In this document: piece by piece, positions 7,437-15,991 of the stretch
Position numbering within the stretch: position 1 is the first letter of the stretch
Layout of the letters: the number at the start of each line of letters is the position of its first letter
Origin: CAMBRF01 sp964404035
Lineage (GTDB): Bacteria > Verrucomicrobiota > Kiritimatiellia > CAIKKV01 > CAITUY01
Assembly: GCA_964404035.1 (NCBI GenBank)
Contig: CAYOIT010000006.1
Coordinates: 1-54,354 of the forward strand
DNA: 54,354 nucleotides
Direction of reading: 5' to 3'
Translations under genes and position numbers: made by a program
The notes under the pieces: model-generated
Database searches by the model: none
What the model was told of the DNA's origin: nothing
Seen by the model: the letters and a program-made list of their open reading frames with translations, nothing else

Positions 7437-9410
7437 TCATGCACGGGAGAGACCACTCTGGACGGTCTGGACTACACTGTAGCCAAAGGGCGGCAAGGTG
7501 ACCGCCCCACCCTGCGGATCCCACCGCGCTCCCGCCAGGGTGGCCGTGACCCCGCAAAGCGGAACGGTTAGCGGTTGCGCCGTGAAGTTGAGGAGCACGC
7601 AGGCATCACCGCGCGGTACGACTAGGGCGCCTTGTGGCACCTCGGTGACGGGCCGGAGCCTGGCCGCTTCAACCGCCAGCCGGAGAAGAGAGCGCATCGC
7701 CTCGCGATCCGCCATCACCCCGATATAGAAGGCCTGCCCCTTGCCACAACGGTTGCGACAGACGGCCGGCGCGTCGGGGAAATCGCCATCCCGGTAGCGG
7801 TACAGCACCTCGGCGGTGGACGGTTCCAAGGTTTCAAACCAGCCGCGCGTTTTGGTTTCCGGGAGCCCGGCGGCCCCCTGCAGGGTGAACTGTCGCCGCG
7901 GAAACGGCGGCTTGTAGATGCTCGCCGTAATCGTGACTGAATCCTCATCCGTCATCGTTTCCGCCACGCGCAGGCCGAACACGTCCGGCAGCACGGGGTG
8001 GTCGGCATTCCGATAACTCCCGCCCGGCAACCGCGTGAAGGCCTTGCGCCCGGACACGAGCGTGCCGCCGTTGACGACGTAACGCCGGACGTTTTCCAGT
8101 TCGCCATCGGACACCAACCCCAGCCCCGGAGCCAGAACCAGATCATATTTCCCGAGGTCGCCCGAAGGCTGCACGCAATCGCAGGGAATCCCCATATCCA
8201 GCAGAGCCTGATAGTAGTCGTTGACCTCGTTCCAGTAGGAATAGTACCGGTCCATCGCCCAGTTGTTCTGATAGGAATAGACCATGGCAACACGCGGCTG
8301 CACCGGCGGCAGTTCGAGGGCCCCCACTTCATCGAGAAGGCGCCTGGCCTCCTTGATCTCCGCCAGCTTGTGCCGCGGCCGCCCACTCCAGTCCACCAGA
8401 CCCTGCAGATCCATCTCCTGGGCAAAGCGGCACGAATCCCAACGGAAGATCGTATGCACCTCCTCGCCATGAGCCCAGGCATTGAGCGCATGGATGATGT
8501 TGAAGCCGGGATAGGTCTCGACGCCGTTTTCCAACGTCCAGTAAGGGGCTCCGCTCTTGAGGCTGCGCATGAGATGGTGTTGAAAGCTCTCGCTGGCGAG
8601 TGTGGCGACGAACCAGTAGTTGTCCCACCCGACGAAGTCCACCTCCGCACCCAGCTTCCAGTAATCGATCTGCTCAAAATTTCCCATCATGTTGGTCGAG
8701 ATCGGGACGCCGCACCCGGCCCGGCGCAGGGCCTCGTGCTGCTCCCGGTAGAACCCGATGATCGCGTCGGAATAGAACTGATACAGGGACTGCTGCATCT
8801 CGGGCGAAATCCCCACCAGGCCCTGCCGCGGCACCACCAGGTGGTCCCAGTCCCAATGATCCTCGCTCCAGAAGGCCCCGCCCCAGTCCGCATTCAGGGC
8901 TTCCAGGCTGCCATAGCGGTCCTTGGCCCACTGGCGGAACGACGCGTCACACTGCGGACAGAAGCACCGGTTAAACCCGAGCTCGTTATCAATCTGCCAC
9001 GCGGCGACATTGCCGTAGCCGGCCAGTTCCTGTTGCATCCGCGCCGCAATCCGATTGGAGAAGTCGCGGTAGACCCGGGCCGTCGGGCAATACTGCCGGC
9101 GCGCACCATGCCCCGTCCTCACTCCCTGGGCATTGACATTCAGACACTCGGGATGCGCCTTCGTCAGCCACACGGGCGGGGCGGCGGAGGGGGTACAGGG
9201 CACGACCTTGATGCCGGCCTGTTCGGCCAGCCGCATGAACCGATGAACCCACCCGAAGTCCCACTGGTCGTCCGCCCGTTCCATCCGGCTCCAGGCAAAC
9301 TCCAGGATGCGCACCATATCGATGCCGTGCGACTTCATCAGCTCCAGGTCGCGCGGCCAGCGTGCTTCTTCGCAATGCTCGGGATAATAAGCGACCGCCA
9401 CATGTTTCAT
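7437..9410 (-). CDS. Beta-galactosidase, GH42 family
   Basis: A 657-residue glycoside hydrolase removing terminal beta-linked galactose. The N-terminus AVAYYPEHCEEARWPRDL opens the TIM barrel. The acid/base Glu lies in AAWQIDNELGFN near residue 148, followed by zinc-cluster cysteines in NRCFCPQCDASF. The second catalytic Glu is likely in YWTLENGVETYPG near 300. A GATase-like trimerisation domain and a small beta domain follow. No signal peptide is seen, so it acts inside the cell. The start at 9410 has GAGG seven bases upstream; longer in-frame starts have none. It lies 52 bp after the sialate O-acetylesterase gene on the same strand, suggesting uptake and breakdown of acetylated galactose-containing glycans. 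Confidence 0.95.
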   Translation of the reverse strand: MKHVAVAYYPEHCEEARWPRDLELMKSHGIDMVRILEFAWSRMERADDQWDFGWVHRFMRLAEQAGIKVVPCTPSAAPPVWLTKAHPECLNVNAQGVRTGHGARRQYCPTARVYRDFSNRIAARMQQELAGYGNVAAWQIDNELGFNRCFCPQCDASFRQWAKDRYGSLEALNADWGGAFWSEDHWDWDHLVVPRQGLVGISPEMQQSLYQFYSDAIIGFYREQHEALRRAGCGVPISTNMMGNFEQIDYWKLGAEVDFVGWDNYWFVATLASESFQHHLMRSLKSGAPYWTLENGVETYPGFNIIHALNAWAHGEEVHTIFRWDSCRFAQEMDLQGLVDWSGRPRHKLAEIKEARRLLDEVGALELPPVQPRVAMVYSYQNNWAMDRYYSYWNEVNDYYQALLDMGIPCDCVQPSGDLGKYDLVLAPGLGLVSDGELENVRRYVVNGGTLVSGRKAFTRLPGGSYRNADHPVLPDVFGLRVAETMTDEDSVTITASIYKPPFPRRQFTLQGAAGLPETKTRGWFETLEPSTAEVLYRYRDGDFPDAPAVCRNRCGKGQAFYIGVMADREAMRSLLRLAVEAARLRPVTEVPQGALVVPRGDACVLLNFTAQPLTVPLCGVTATLAGARWDPQGGAVTLPPFGYSVVQTVQSGLSRA

Positions 9411-9462
9411 CGTTGGTCCTCTCTGAAGTTTTACCCAAGGCGGGCGGTGGCCCGCCGCACGT

Positions 9463-10926
9463 CTATTTGCTGTCGGTTCGGAAAGGCGAGGCGGGCAGGC
9501 CTCCCTGGTTGAAAAGATTGACGTCCGGAACATTAGTCCAGCCGTAGCGGACCGCAACCGGCTCCTTCACCTGGGGACTGCTCACCACCACCGTGTCGCC
9601 GATAATCTCGGCTTTGGCCGGCACAAAAGTTTTGTCAGCGCCGGCGATGGTGAACCCTTTCAGCGCCTCACCCTTGGCCATCAGCCCGCCGCCCAGATGC
9701 GTAAACGAGAGCACTGCCCGGTCACCTTCCACGCTCATGGAGGCATAGACGGGGCCGGAGTATTCGATCTTTTCGCCGTACACCAGCGCGCGCGCCGCCA
9801 ACCCCAACCGGTCGCCGACGGGTTCCTTGTTGCGGGGATGACTGTCATGGGCAAGCCCCCAATCGGTGATGACCGCCATGGCCGTATTGGAGACCTGCTG
9901 CCAGGTTTGCAGTTGGGCTTCGCGCAACTCCGGCGGATAAAGATCACGGGGCGCCAGTTGCACAAACAGGAAGGGAAATTCACCCAGCCCCCAGGCCTGT
10001 CGCCACGAACCGATGAGGGAACTGAACAGATGGGTATACCGATCCGGTCGGCTCCGGTTGGATTCGCCCTGATACCAGATGACCCCGCGCAACGCAAAAG
10101 GCACGAGCGGCGCGATCATGCCATTGTACAAGCAGGCAGGACGATTATGGTGCTTCGCAGGATCCGCAGGCGGAGTCGCCTTGACCTGGGCGCCCGGGGC
10201 TGCCGGCGGCGCCTTGGTGACCGAGGCCCGGAAGTTGGCCAGTGCCGCGGGAAACTCCGCGACCGCCTTCTCATGTTCATCCAGGATGGCCTTCAGCACC
10301 GGATCGCCGGCCAGCGTGGCCTTCGGCGTCCAGGCTTCCGCCAGGGTCCCGCCCACCGACGAGTTGATCAAGCCAACCGGTACGCCCAGCGTCCGCCGCA
10401 AGTGTCGCCCGAAATAGTAGGCCACGCCGGAAAACGGAGCCGCGTTGGCAGGAGTACAGAGCTGCCAGGTAGCGGCCACCGCCGTCTGGGGGGAATCCGT
10501 CGGGTTGCGAGGCACCGTGAACAGACGCAGCTGGTCGTCCCCGGCGGCGGCCACGACCTCCTTCGCACGATCCGTATCCTTCAAAGGCCAGGCCATGTTC
10601 GACTGTCCGCTGCAAACCCAGACTTCACCGACCAGCACGTTGGTGAGCGTCACCGTGGTTTCGCCCGCCATCGTCATCGTGAAGGGGCCGCCCGCTTTCA
10701 GCGGAGCCAGCTTCACCGACCACTTCCCGGCAACCGCCGTCGTTTGCACTTCCTGATCGGCAAATCGCACCGTCACGCTCTCGCCATTCTTGGCCGTCCC
10801 CCACACCGGCACCGCCACCTCGCGTTGCAGCACCATGCCGTGCGAAAACAGTTCATGGGGGTTCACCGCCGCACTCCCGACGGACGCGGTGGCCAGGCCA
10901 ACGATCAACACAGCCAGGGATTTCAT
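9463..10926 (-). CDS. Secreted sialate O-acetylesterase family protein
   Basis: A 487-residue SGNH/SASA-family esterase that removes O-acetyl groups from sialic acids or other glycans. The N-terminal MKSLAVLIVGLATASVGSAA is a clear signal peptide. Next comes a beta-sandwich (HGMVLQREVAVPVWG) and then the nucleophile motif VWVCSGQSNMAWPL near residue 107. GLINSSVGGTLAEAWTP and VIWYQGESN are the oxyanion-site blocks; the catalytic His is probably in LAHDSHPRNKEPVGDRLG. It starts the two-gene unit with the GH42 enzyme. Confidence 0.93.
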   Translation of the reverse strand: MKSLAVLIVGLATASVGSAAVNPHELFSHGMVLQREVAVPVWGTAKNGESVTVRFADQEVQTTAVAGKWSVKLAPLKAGGPFTMTMAGETTVTLTNVLVGEVWVCSGQSNMAWPLKDTDRAKEVVAAAGDDQLRLFTVPRNPTDSPQTAVAATWQLCTPANAAPFSGVAYYFGRHLRRTLGVPVGLINSSVGGTLAEAWTPKATLAGDPVLKAILDEHEKAVAEFPAALANFRASVTKAPPAAPGAQVKATPPADPAKHHNRPACLYNGMIAPLVPFALRGVIWYQGESNRSRPDRYTHLFSSLIGSWRQAWGLGEFPFLFVQLAPRDLYPPELREAQLQTWQQVSNTAMAVITDWGLAHDSHPRNKEPVGDRLGLAARALVYGEKIEYSGPVYASMSVEGDRAVLSFTHLGGGLMAKGEALKGFTIAGADKTFVPAKAEIIGDTVVVSSPQVKEPVAVRYGWTNVPDVNLFNQGGLPASPFRTDSK

Positions 10927-11516
10927 GCTTTTGCCGGTCCTTCCTGTTTCACATGAGTATACTCTTGCGCAAATAAGACATAGATCGTTTCAAAACGGCC
11001 TTGGCCCTGTCAACTCTCGTGGTTTGGTGCATGGTCTATTCACGAACGGCAGAGAAGAAACCGACACCACCCGCTCCGCCCCCTTCGCCAAGGCTTCGGA
11101 GGGCACGCTGGAGAAAGATGAGCCGCGGAGAAGTTGACACGGAGAAGATCCCCTCCTCCCCTGCCTCTTCCCAACTCCCGCGAAAACGTTGAACGAATTT
11201 CTCATAGGGCCTGAGCCTACATAGGATCATGGCCAGCTTCCACAGAGTCCTTGCCCTATGAGAAATTCGTTCAACACTTGGTTTTCCGAGGCGCAAGCAG
11301 AGCTATTCTCCGTGGAAATTCCTCTCCGTGCTTCCGTGCCTCCAGCGTAGCGGGTGGCAAATCTTGGCTTATTCACCATCGAGGACAGCAAGCCATCATG
11401 CAACACTTTGCCTGATCGTCAGTTCTGAGTGCGGGTGAATCAGCCATGTGGTTTGGCAACCCGCTCTGAAAACGAATTGCTGAAACGCCTGTGAAGCCTA
11501 TACTCGGAAACGGCGT
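10927..11516. promoter_or_regulatory. Divergent intergenic region
   Basis: A 590-bp space between two divergent genes, so it should contain both promoters. I see no gene in it. It contains a strong inverted repeat (listed separately), a purine-rich section around 11080-11160, and repeated CTCCGTG words near 11308-11335 of the kind often seen in degenerate intergenic repeats. Confidence 0.5.
11188..11275. repeat. Perfect 23-bp inverted repeat, MITE-like
   Basis: The arm beginning GTTGAACGAATTTC (11188-11210) is matched exactly in reverse complement at 11253-11275, with a 42-nt spacer. The dinucleotide AC abuts both outer ends, possibly a short target duplication or chance. The stem is far longer than a terminator needs and has no T-run, and neither neighbour ends here, so a small non-autonomous mobile element or structured recombination site fits better. 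Confidence 0.7.
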
Positions 11517-13406
11517 ATGAACACCATGAACACGGGTGAAAAGATCCCCACCAGAAGCGCACCGCGCTTGGTCGGCCCCCTTCTGATCGTTGCCGTCTTC
11601 CTGACGCTGTGCGTGATGACCTGGCAGCGCTGGACGGATCCTGTGGTGGATTTCGGCCGCGAACTTTACACCGCCTGGCAGGTCTCCGTCGGCAAGACGC
11701 TTTATCGCAAGGTCGAGCATCTCTATGGCCCGCTTTCCGCCCAGATCAATGCCCTGGCCTTTCGCCTGTTTGGCGTCTCCTACCGGGTCCTGACGGTCAC
11801 CAGCCTGGTGCTGCTGGCAGGGTTCACCCTCCTGCTCTACCGGGCATGGAAACGGTTGACCAACGACTGGACGGCCACCTGGGTCTGCGTGGGGTTTCTC
11901 GCCGTCTCAGCCTTCGCCCTGTATAAGACCGACATTGCCAACTACAACTTCGTCACCCCCTACTCCTTCGAACTGGTTCACGGGTTCTATCTTGCCCTCC
12001 TCTGCCTGATGGTCCTGACGGCCTACGCACAGACTCCACGGCGCCTTTACCTTTGGTTGGCAGGTTTGCTCTACGGGCTTGTTTTTCTTACCAAACTCGA
12101 GGTTCTTGTGGCCCTGACCATCGCCATCGCCGCCTTTGTCCTTGGCGGCGCCCTCTGCCGTCGGCTTTCCCTGAAATCCGTTTTCCACCTCTGCGGGCAC
12201 CTACTGGCCGGCGTCGTCATGGCCACCGCTCTTCTGTATCTGGCTACAGGGCTGAGCCTGTCCCCGTGGCAATACATCGAGGCCGTTTCCCGGCAGTACC
12301 TGATCGGGTTGAACCCGCAGGTCAACCAGCTTCTCTTCTACCGCCAACTGCTGGGCTTTGACGCGCCGTGGGCGCATCTGCACGACGGACTGCAGGCCGC
12401 CGCCGTCATCGGATTGATCCTGTTTCTCTTTCACGGTCTGAGCCGCTGGCACCAATCGGCATCAGCCCACGGCCACCGCGTGCGATGCCATTTGATCGCC
12501 ACCATCGGCGTGGGCCTCGCCGGCGCGTCGTTTCTCTGGGACTGGCATTACGCCGCTTGTCTGCTGCCGCCGGTCCTGGCACTGGCCCTCTGCCTTGAGT
12601 GGGTGGGGTCCCGCCGGCGCCGCCGGCAACGAGCGCCCGGAACGGCCGAAGATCCCGCCGTTTGGACCGAGACCGCCGGCTGGCTGCTTTGGCTGGGCTT
12701 CGGACTCGGCATGCTGCTCAAGACCGGCTTGAATCCCCTCTTCATCCACTACGGCTTCGGCCTGAGCGCCGCCGGACTGATGGGCCTCATCGCGATCCTG
12801 ACCTTCCGGCTACCGCGCCTGTATCCCGAGACCGTCCGCCCACTGATGCGCCTGTGGTTCACGGCCCTGGCGCTCACGGGCATTCTCCGGTTGGCCAATG
12901 AATCACGGGAAGTCTGCGCCATGCGCCCGTACCGGGTCGGGCCCCGCGCGCAGGACCGTTTCCTCACCTTTGCTCCTCCCGGCGATCCGCGCGGCCGGTT
13001 GGTAAACGACGTCAGCGCCTGGCTGGCCGCCGAATGGCCGCCTGCCGCGACGCTGGCCGTGGTGCCCGAAGGCGTGATGCTGAATTACCTGAGCCGGCGG
13101 GTCAATCCCACGCCCTACATCAATTTCATCCCCGTCACGCTGGCCGTCTATGGTGAAGACCGGATGCTATCCGCCTTTCAGGCCACGCCGCCCGATTGCC
13201 TTGTCTTCTTCGACCGCGATATGTCCGAGTACGGCTTGCCGCCCTTTGGCTCTCAGGGCAGTCCCGGCGCGCTGTTCATGAAGTGGGTGGAAACCGACTA
13301 TGTCGCCGTCAAGACGTTCAGCCGGTCCCCGCTCGTGGTCGCTTACCGCCGCAGGAACGTCGCCTCCTCCGGGAGGGTGGGCCTGCCGCCATCCGTCGTG
13401 CGCTGA
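11517..13406 (+). CDS. Membrane glycosyltransferase-like protein (GT-C fold)
   Basis: A 629-residue integral membrane protein with about a dozen hydrophobic segments. The first loop carries DPVVDFGRELYTAWQ, in the position where GT39/ArnT-like transferases have their catalytic Asp. Such enzymes move a sugar from a polyprenyl-phosphate donor to a lipid or protein outside the membrane. A soluble domain (AEWPPAATLAVVPEG to the end) sits at the C-terminus. Acceptor and sugar are unknown. It ends 24 bp from the end of a second GT-C-like gene on the other strand. The ribosome-binding site is weak. Confidence 0.75.
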   Translation: MNTMNTGEKIPTRSAPRLVGPLLIVAVFLTLCVMTWQRWTDPVVDFGRELYTAWQVSVGKTLYRKVEHLYGPLSAQINALAFRLFGVSYRVLTVTSLVLLAGFTLLLYRAWKRLTNDWTATWVCVGFLAVSAFALYKTDIANYNFVTPYSFELVHGFYLALLCLMVLTAYAQTPRRLYLWLAGLLYGLVFLTKLEVLVALTIAIAAFVLGGALCRRLSLKSVFHLCGHLLAGVVMATALLYLATGLSLSPWQYIEAVSRQYLIGLNPQVNQLLFYRQLLGFDAPWAHLHDGLQAAAVIGLILFLFHGLSRWHQSASAHGHRVRCHLIATIGVGLAGASFLWDWHYAACLLPPVLALALCLEWVGSRRRRRQRAPGTAEDPAVWTETAGWLLWLGFGLGMLLKTGLNPLFIHYGFGLSAAGLMGLIAILTFRLPRLYPETVRPLMRLWFTALALTGILRLANESREVCAMRPYRVGPRAQDRFLTFAPPGDPRGRLVNDVSAWLAAEWPPAATLAVVPEGVMLNYLSRRVNPTPYINFIPVTLAVYGEDRMLSAFQATPPDCLVFFDRDMSEYGLPPFGSQGSPGALFMKWVETDYVAVKTFSRSPLVVAYRRRNVASSGRVGLPPSVVR

Positions 13407-13430
13407 CAGGGACCTGCCCTGCCGGATCAA

Positions 13431-15119
13431 CTACTCCTTGGCGGAGGCCTTCATGCCGGCACGAAGATGCTCCCTCAGCCTGATGAACTCGGGGTGATCA
13501 GGTTGCCTGGCCAGGGCCTCCGTCAGCGAGCGCATGGCCTCATCCCAACGCCGGAGGTTCGCCAACGCCACGGCTTTCAGGTAGGGAATCTCGGGATCCT
13601 CAGGCAGATCGACCGCCACGCGGTCAAGTTGCTCCAAAGCCAGCGGATAGTCCGCCCGAGTCATGGCGGCCTTGGCAAGGATTTTGCGAAGCCTGCGAAC
13701 CTGGGGATCATCCGGCGCCAGGATCAGGGCTTCGCGCGCATGCCGTTCAATCAGCGCCCAGTCGCCGCCGCGCTCATAAAGCAGTCGGGCAAGCGAGGTA
13801 TGGGGAAAGGCCAGATCAGGGCTCTGTTTAGCAATGGAGGACATCAGGCGCAGCACATCGCGGCACAGGAAGGAGGCGTACGCCGTCATTCCCGCCAGCA
13901 CCAGCAGGTAGACGCCCAGAGCCCCGGCAAGAACCCTCCCGAGGCTCCGCCCGCGGGGTGAACGTCCCCCCCGTTCCCGAACGTACTCGAAACCGGCCCG
14001 GCACAGCAGCCCCCCGCCGACCAGTACTGGCGCCAGCGGAATGTAGCGCTGGGCATAGGGGAGACTCGATACCGCCGTAAGCATCAGCAGAAAGACCCCG
14101 GCGCCGCCCCATGCCCACAGAAGCGCCGGCAGCACCCTGCCGCGAAACATCAGCACCAACAGGATCAGGACGTACGCCGCCCAGAAGACCCACATCGCCA
14201 GCGAGGAGATCCGCCCCCCGCCCCCCTGAATGACGGTGTCTTCAATGAACACAACCCCGGCTGGAACCACAACGTCACGCACCATCATTCCGGCGGCCAC
14301 CAATGCGCTGGCTGACCCTTTCCCAAACAGCGATTGAAGATAGAGCGACAGGGGATGTTGCCCGTGAATCTGAGCCCCGTAGCGACAAAGCCCTGCCAAG
14401 AGACTTCCCCCGAGCGCAAACAGGCTGTATTCCAGGCGCGAGCGGTCCAACGTCTTCCGCGCGGCGTGGGTGACGATGAATATGACCAGCAGGCCCGGAA
14501 CAATGAGCAGCCCCCCCTCCTTACTCAACCCGGCCAGCAGCGCAAAGAGCAACCCCAGGGCACCTGTGAAACCCGCCCTCCCGCGCCGCTGTCGCGCGTC
14601 CCCGTCCGAGGACAGGACGGCGCACTGGACCATAAGGCACAAGATGAAGAGTTCGATGAGCAGGTCGGGCAGTGACGTAAAAAGGGCCGCAACCTCGGCG
14701 CGGGCCGGATGCACGGCATAGAGGCACCCCGTCATCAGCGCCCACAGCCTGCCTCGCTCGCCAAGCAAGAGGAGCATCAACCGCCCAACGAGGGTCGACG
14801 CCACGGCCAGGCAGATCAACCCCACAAGATGGTAGGCGAGGCCCCCCACCCCGAACCCATGGCGGAGCACAAAAGCGATCAGCACCAGGAAGGGCCGGTA
14901 ATATCCTGCCGCCGCCGATCCGATTTCGGTCCCGTAATCGTTCGCGAAAATCTCAAGAAGGAACCGTGGATCGGCGAGACGAGGATGCTGCATGATCAAA
15001 GCGGCATCGTCCCAAATCAGGTTTTGGGTGAGGACAGGGAGATGAACCAAAACCGCCAGGAGGGCGGGAATCCACCAGATCCACCCGCCACGGCTCATCA
15101 CCTTGATGAAGTTACGCAT
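13431..15119 (-). CDS. GT-C membrane transferase with C-terminal TPR repeats
   Basis: A 562-residue membrane protein resembling the TMTC/protein O-mannosyltransferase-like group. The N-terminal loop has LIWDDAALI, with the acidic pair expected at the GT-C active site, and about nine to eleven membrane segments follow. From about residue 430, three tetratricopeptide-like repeats appear (AREALILAPDDPQ, ALEQLDRVAVDLPED, AMRSLTEALARQPDH). TPRs in such enzymes usually bind a protein substrate. I prefer the ATG at 15119 over an in-frame GTG nine bases earlier. It is last in an apparent operon after the radical SAM and SGNH genes (gaps about 50 bp), which suggests shared modification of a surface glycan or protein. 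Confidence 0.75.
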   Translation of the reverse strand: MRNFIKVMSRGGWIWWIPALLAVLVHLPVLTQNLIWDDAALIMQHPRLADPRFLLEIFANDYGTEIGSAAAGYYRPFLVLIAFVLRHGFGVGGLAYHLVGLICLAVASTLVGRLMLLLLGERGRLWALMTGCLYAVHPARAEVAALFTSLPDLLIELFILCLMVQCAVLSSDGDARQRRGRAGFTGALGLLFALLAGLSKEGGLLIVPGLLVIFIVTHAARKTLDRSRLEYSLFALGGSLLAGLCRYGAQIHGQHPLSLYLQSLFGKGSASALVAAGMMVRDVVVPAGVVFIEDTVIQGGGGRISSLAMWVFWAAYVLILLVLMFRGRVLPALLWAWGGAGVFLLMLTAVSSLPYAQRYIPLAPVLVGGGLLCRAGFEYVRERGGRSPRGRSLGRVLAGALGVYLLVLAGMTAYASFLCRDVLRLMSSIAKQSPDLAFPHTSLARLLYERGGDWALIERHAREALILAPDDPQVRRLRKILAKAAMTRADYPLALEQLDRVAVDLPEDPEIPYLKAVALANLRRWDEAMRSLTEALARQPDHPEFIRLREHLRAGMKASAKE

Positions 15120-15174
15120 CCCGCCCACCCTTACCAGACGGCTGCAGTCAATTCAACCAGCATGATGGCGACCG

Positions 15175-15927
15175 TCACGCCTCAGGCACGGCCTCCGGGA
15201 CGTCGCTTCGCAAAGGAGGATCGATTTCCTCCCACGGGAAATGCGTTGGCACACCGAAGAGAGGCGCCAGTTCCCGGAAGAAGGCCAGGTGTCCCAAGTG
15301 TCCGGGATGAATGGCGTCGCTCATGCGGGGCCACAGACCCGTGGGATCCGCCACGGCGTGTCTGACAACAAACGTCTTCTCCGTCCACAGCCGGTAGTGG
15401 TCGACCACAGGACACCCCAACTCTCCGGCAAGGTCCACAAGGGCGCGGGCGTATGGCTTCAAGGGGCGGTCCTGCGACTCCCAGGCACGACCCGGACGGG
15501 ATTGTTGCGCCGGCAGCGGCAAGCCGTGCACGGTCACCACAGGATTAGGCGTTCGCACGAGGATATCGCTGTGACAGACCTCCCGGACCCTCCCGATCAT
15601 CCGCCGGGCATTAGCGATGACTCCCGCCAGGGCCGCCAGTCCCTGTGCGGCATCGTTCATCCCAAAAGCCAGAATGACAAGGTCAGGCTGATGGCGCAGG
15701 ACATCACGCTCCAGACGCGCGAGCCCCTCCTCGTAGGAGGAACCGCACTTGCCGACATTGATCATCGTGCATGCGCCGTTTCCGTAGGTCTCGAAGAGGG
15801 CTTCCGAAAGCAGTCCGACCCAGTTCATCCTGCCCTGGGTGTGAAAGGTGACTTCCGTATTGGAATCGCCGAACGCCACGATCGTCACAGGCTGTCCCTG
15901 CTGCAGTTTACAGAGTGTTCGTTTCAT
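15175..15927 (-). CDS. SGNH/GDSL hydrolase (cytoplasmic)
   Basis: A 250-residue SGNH-fold esterase without a signal peptide. Block I is VAFGDSNTEV near residue 16, the oxyanion Gly lies in GKCGSSYEEG near 58, block III is FGMNDAAQG near 82, and block V is DAIHPGHLGH with the catalytic Asp and His near 216. Likely substrates are acetyl or acyl esters of carbohydrates. In-frame starts lie at 15927, 15939 and 15978; the conserved region begins shortly after 15927, so I chose that one. It sits between the radical SAM gene and the TPR transferase on one strand. Confidence 0.88.
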   Translation of the reverse strand: MKRTLCKLQQGQPVTIVAFGDSNTEVTFHTQGRMNWVGLLSEALFETYGNGACTMINVGKCGSSYEEGLARLERDVLRHQPDLVILAFGMNDAAQGLAALAGVIANARRMIGRVREVCHSDILVRTPNPVVTVHGLPLPAQQSRPGRAWESQDRPLKPYARALVDLAGELGCPVVDHYRLWTEKTFVVRHAVADPTGLWPRMSDAIHPGHLGHLAFFRELAPLFGVPTHFPWEEIDPPLRSDVPEAVPEA

Positions 15928-15991
15928 GATCGTTTCCATTCCGTGAGGGCGACGCTCCGTGGAGCCCCCTGAAACCATGCCAGGACGTTTT

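Noticed and set aside
7998..9512. Long open frame opposite the GH42 gene
   Set aside because: Shadow of a G+C-rich gene; the product has no domain and the other strand encodes a clear enzyme.
11188..11275. Inverted repeat as an integron attC site
   Set aside because: The end words resemble GTTRRRY/RYYYAAC but in the wrong order for attC, and no integrase is present.
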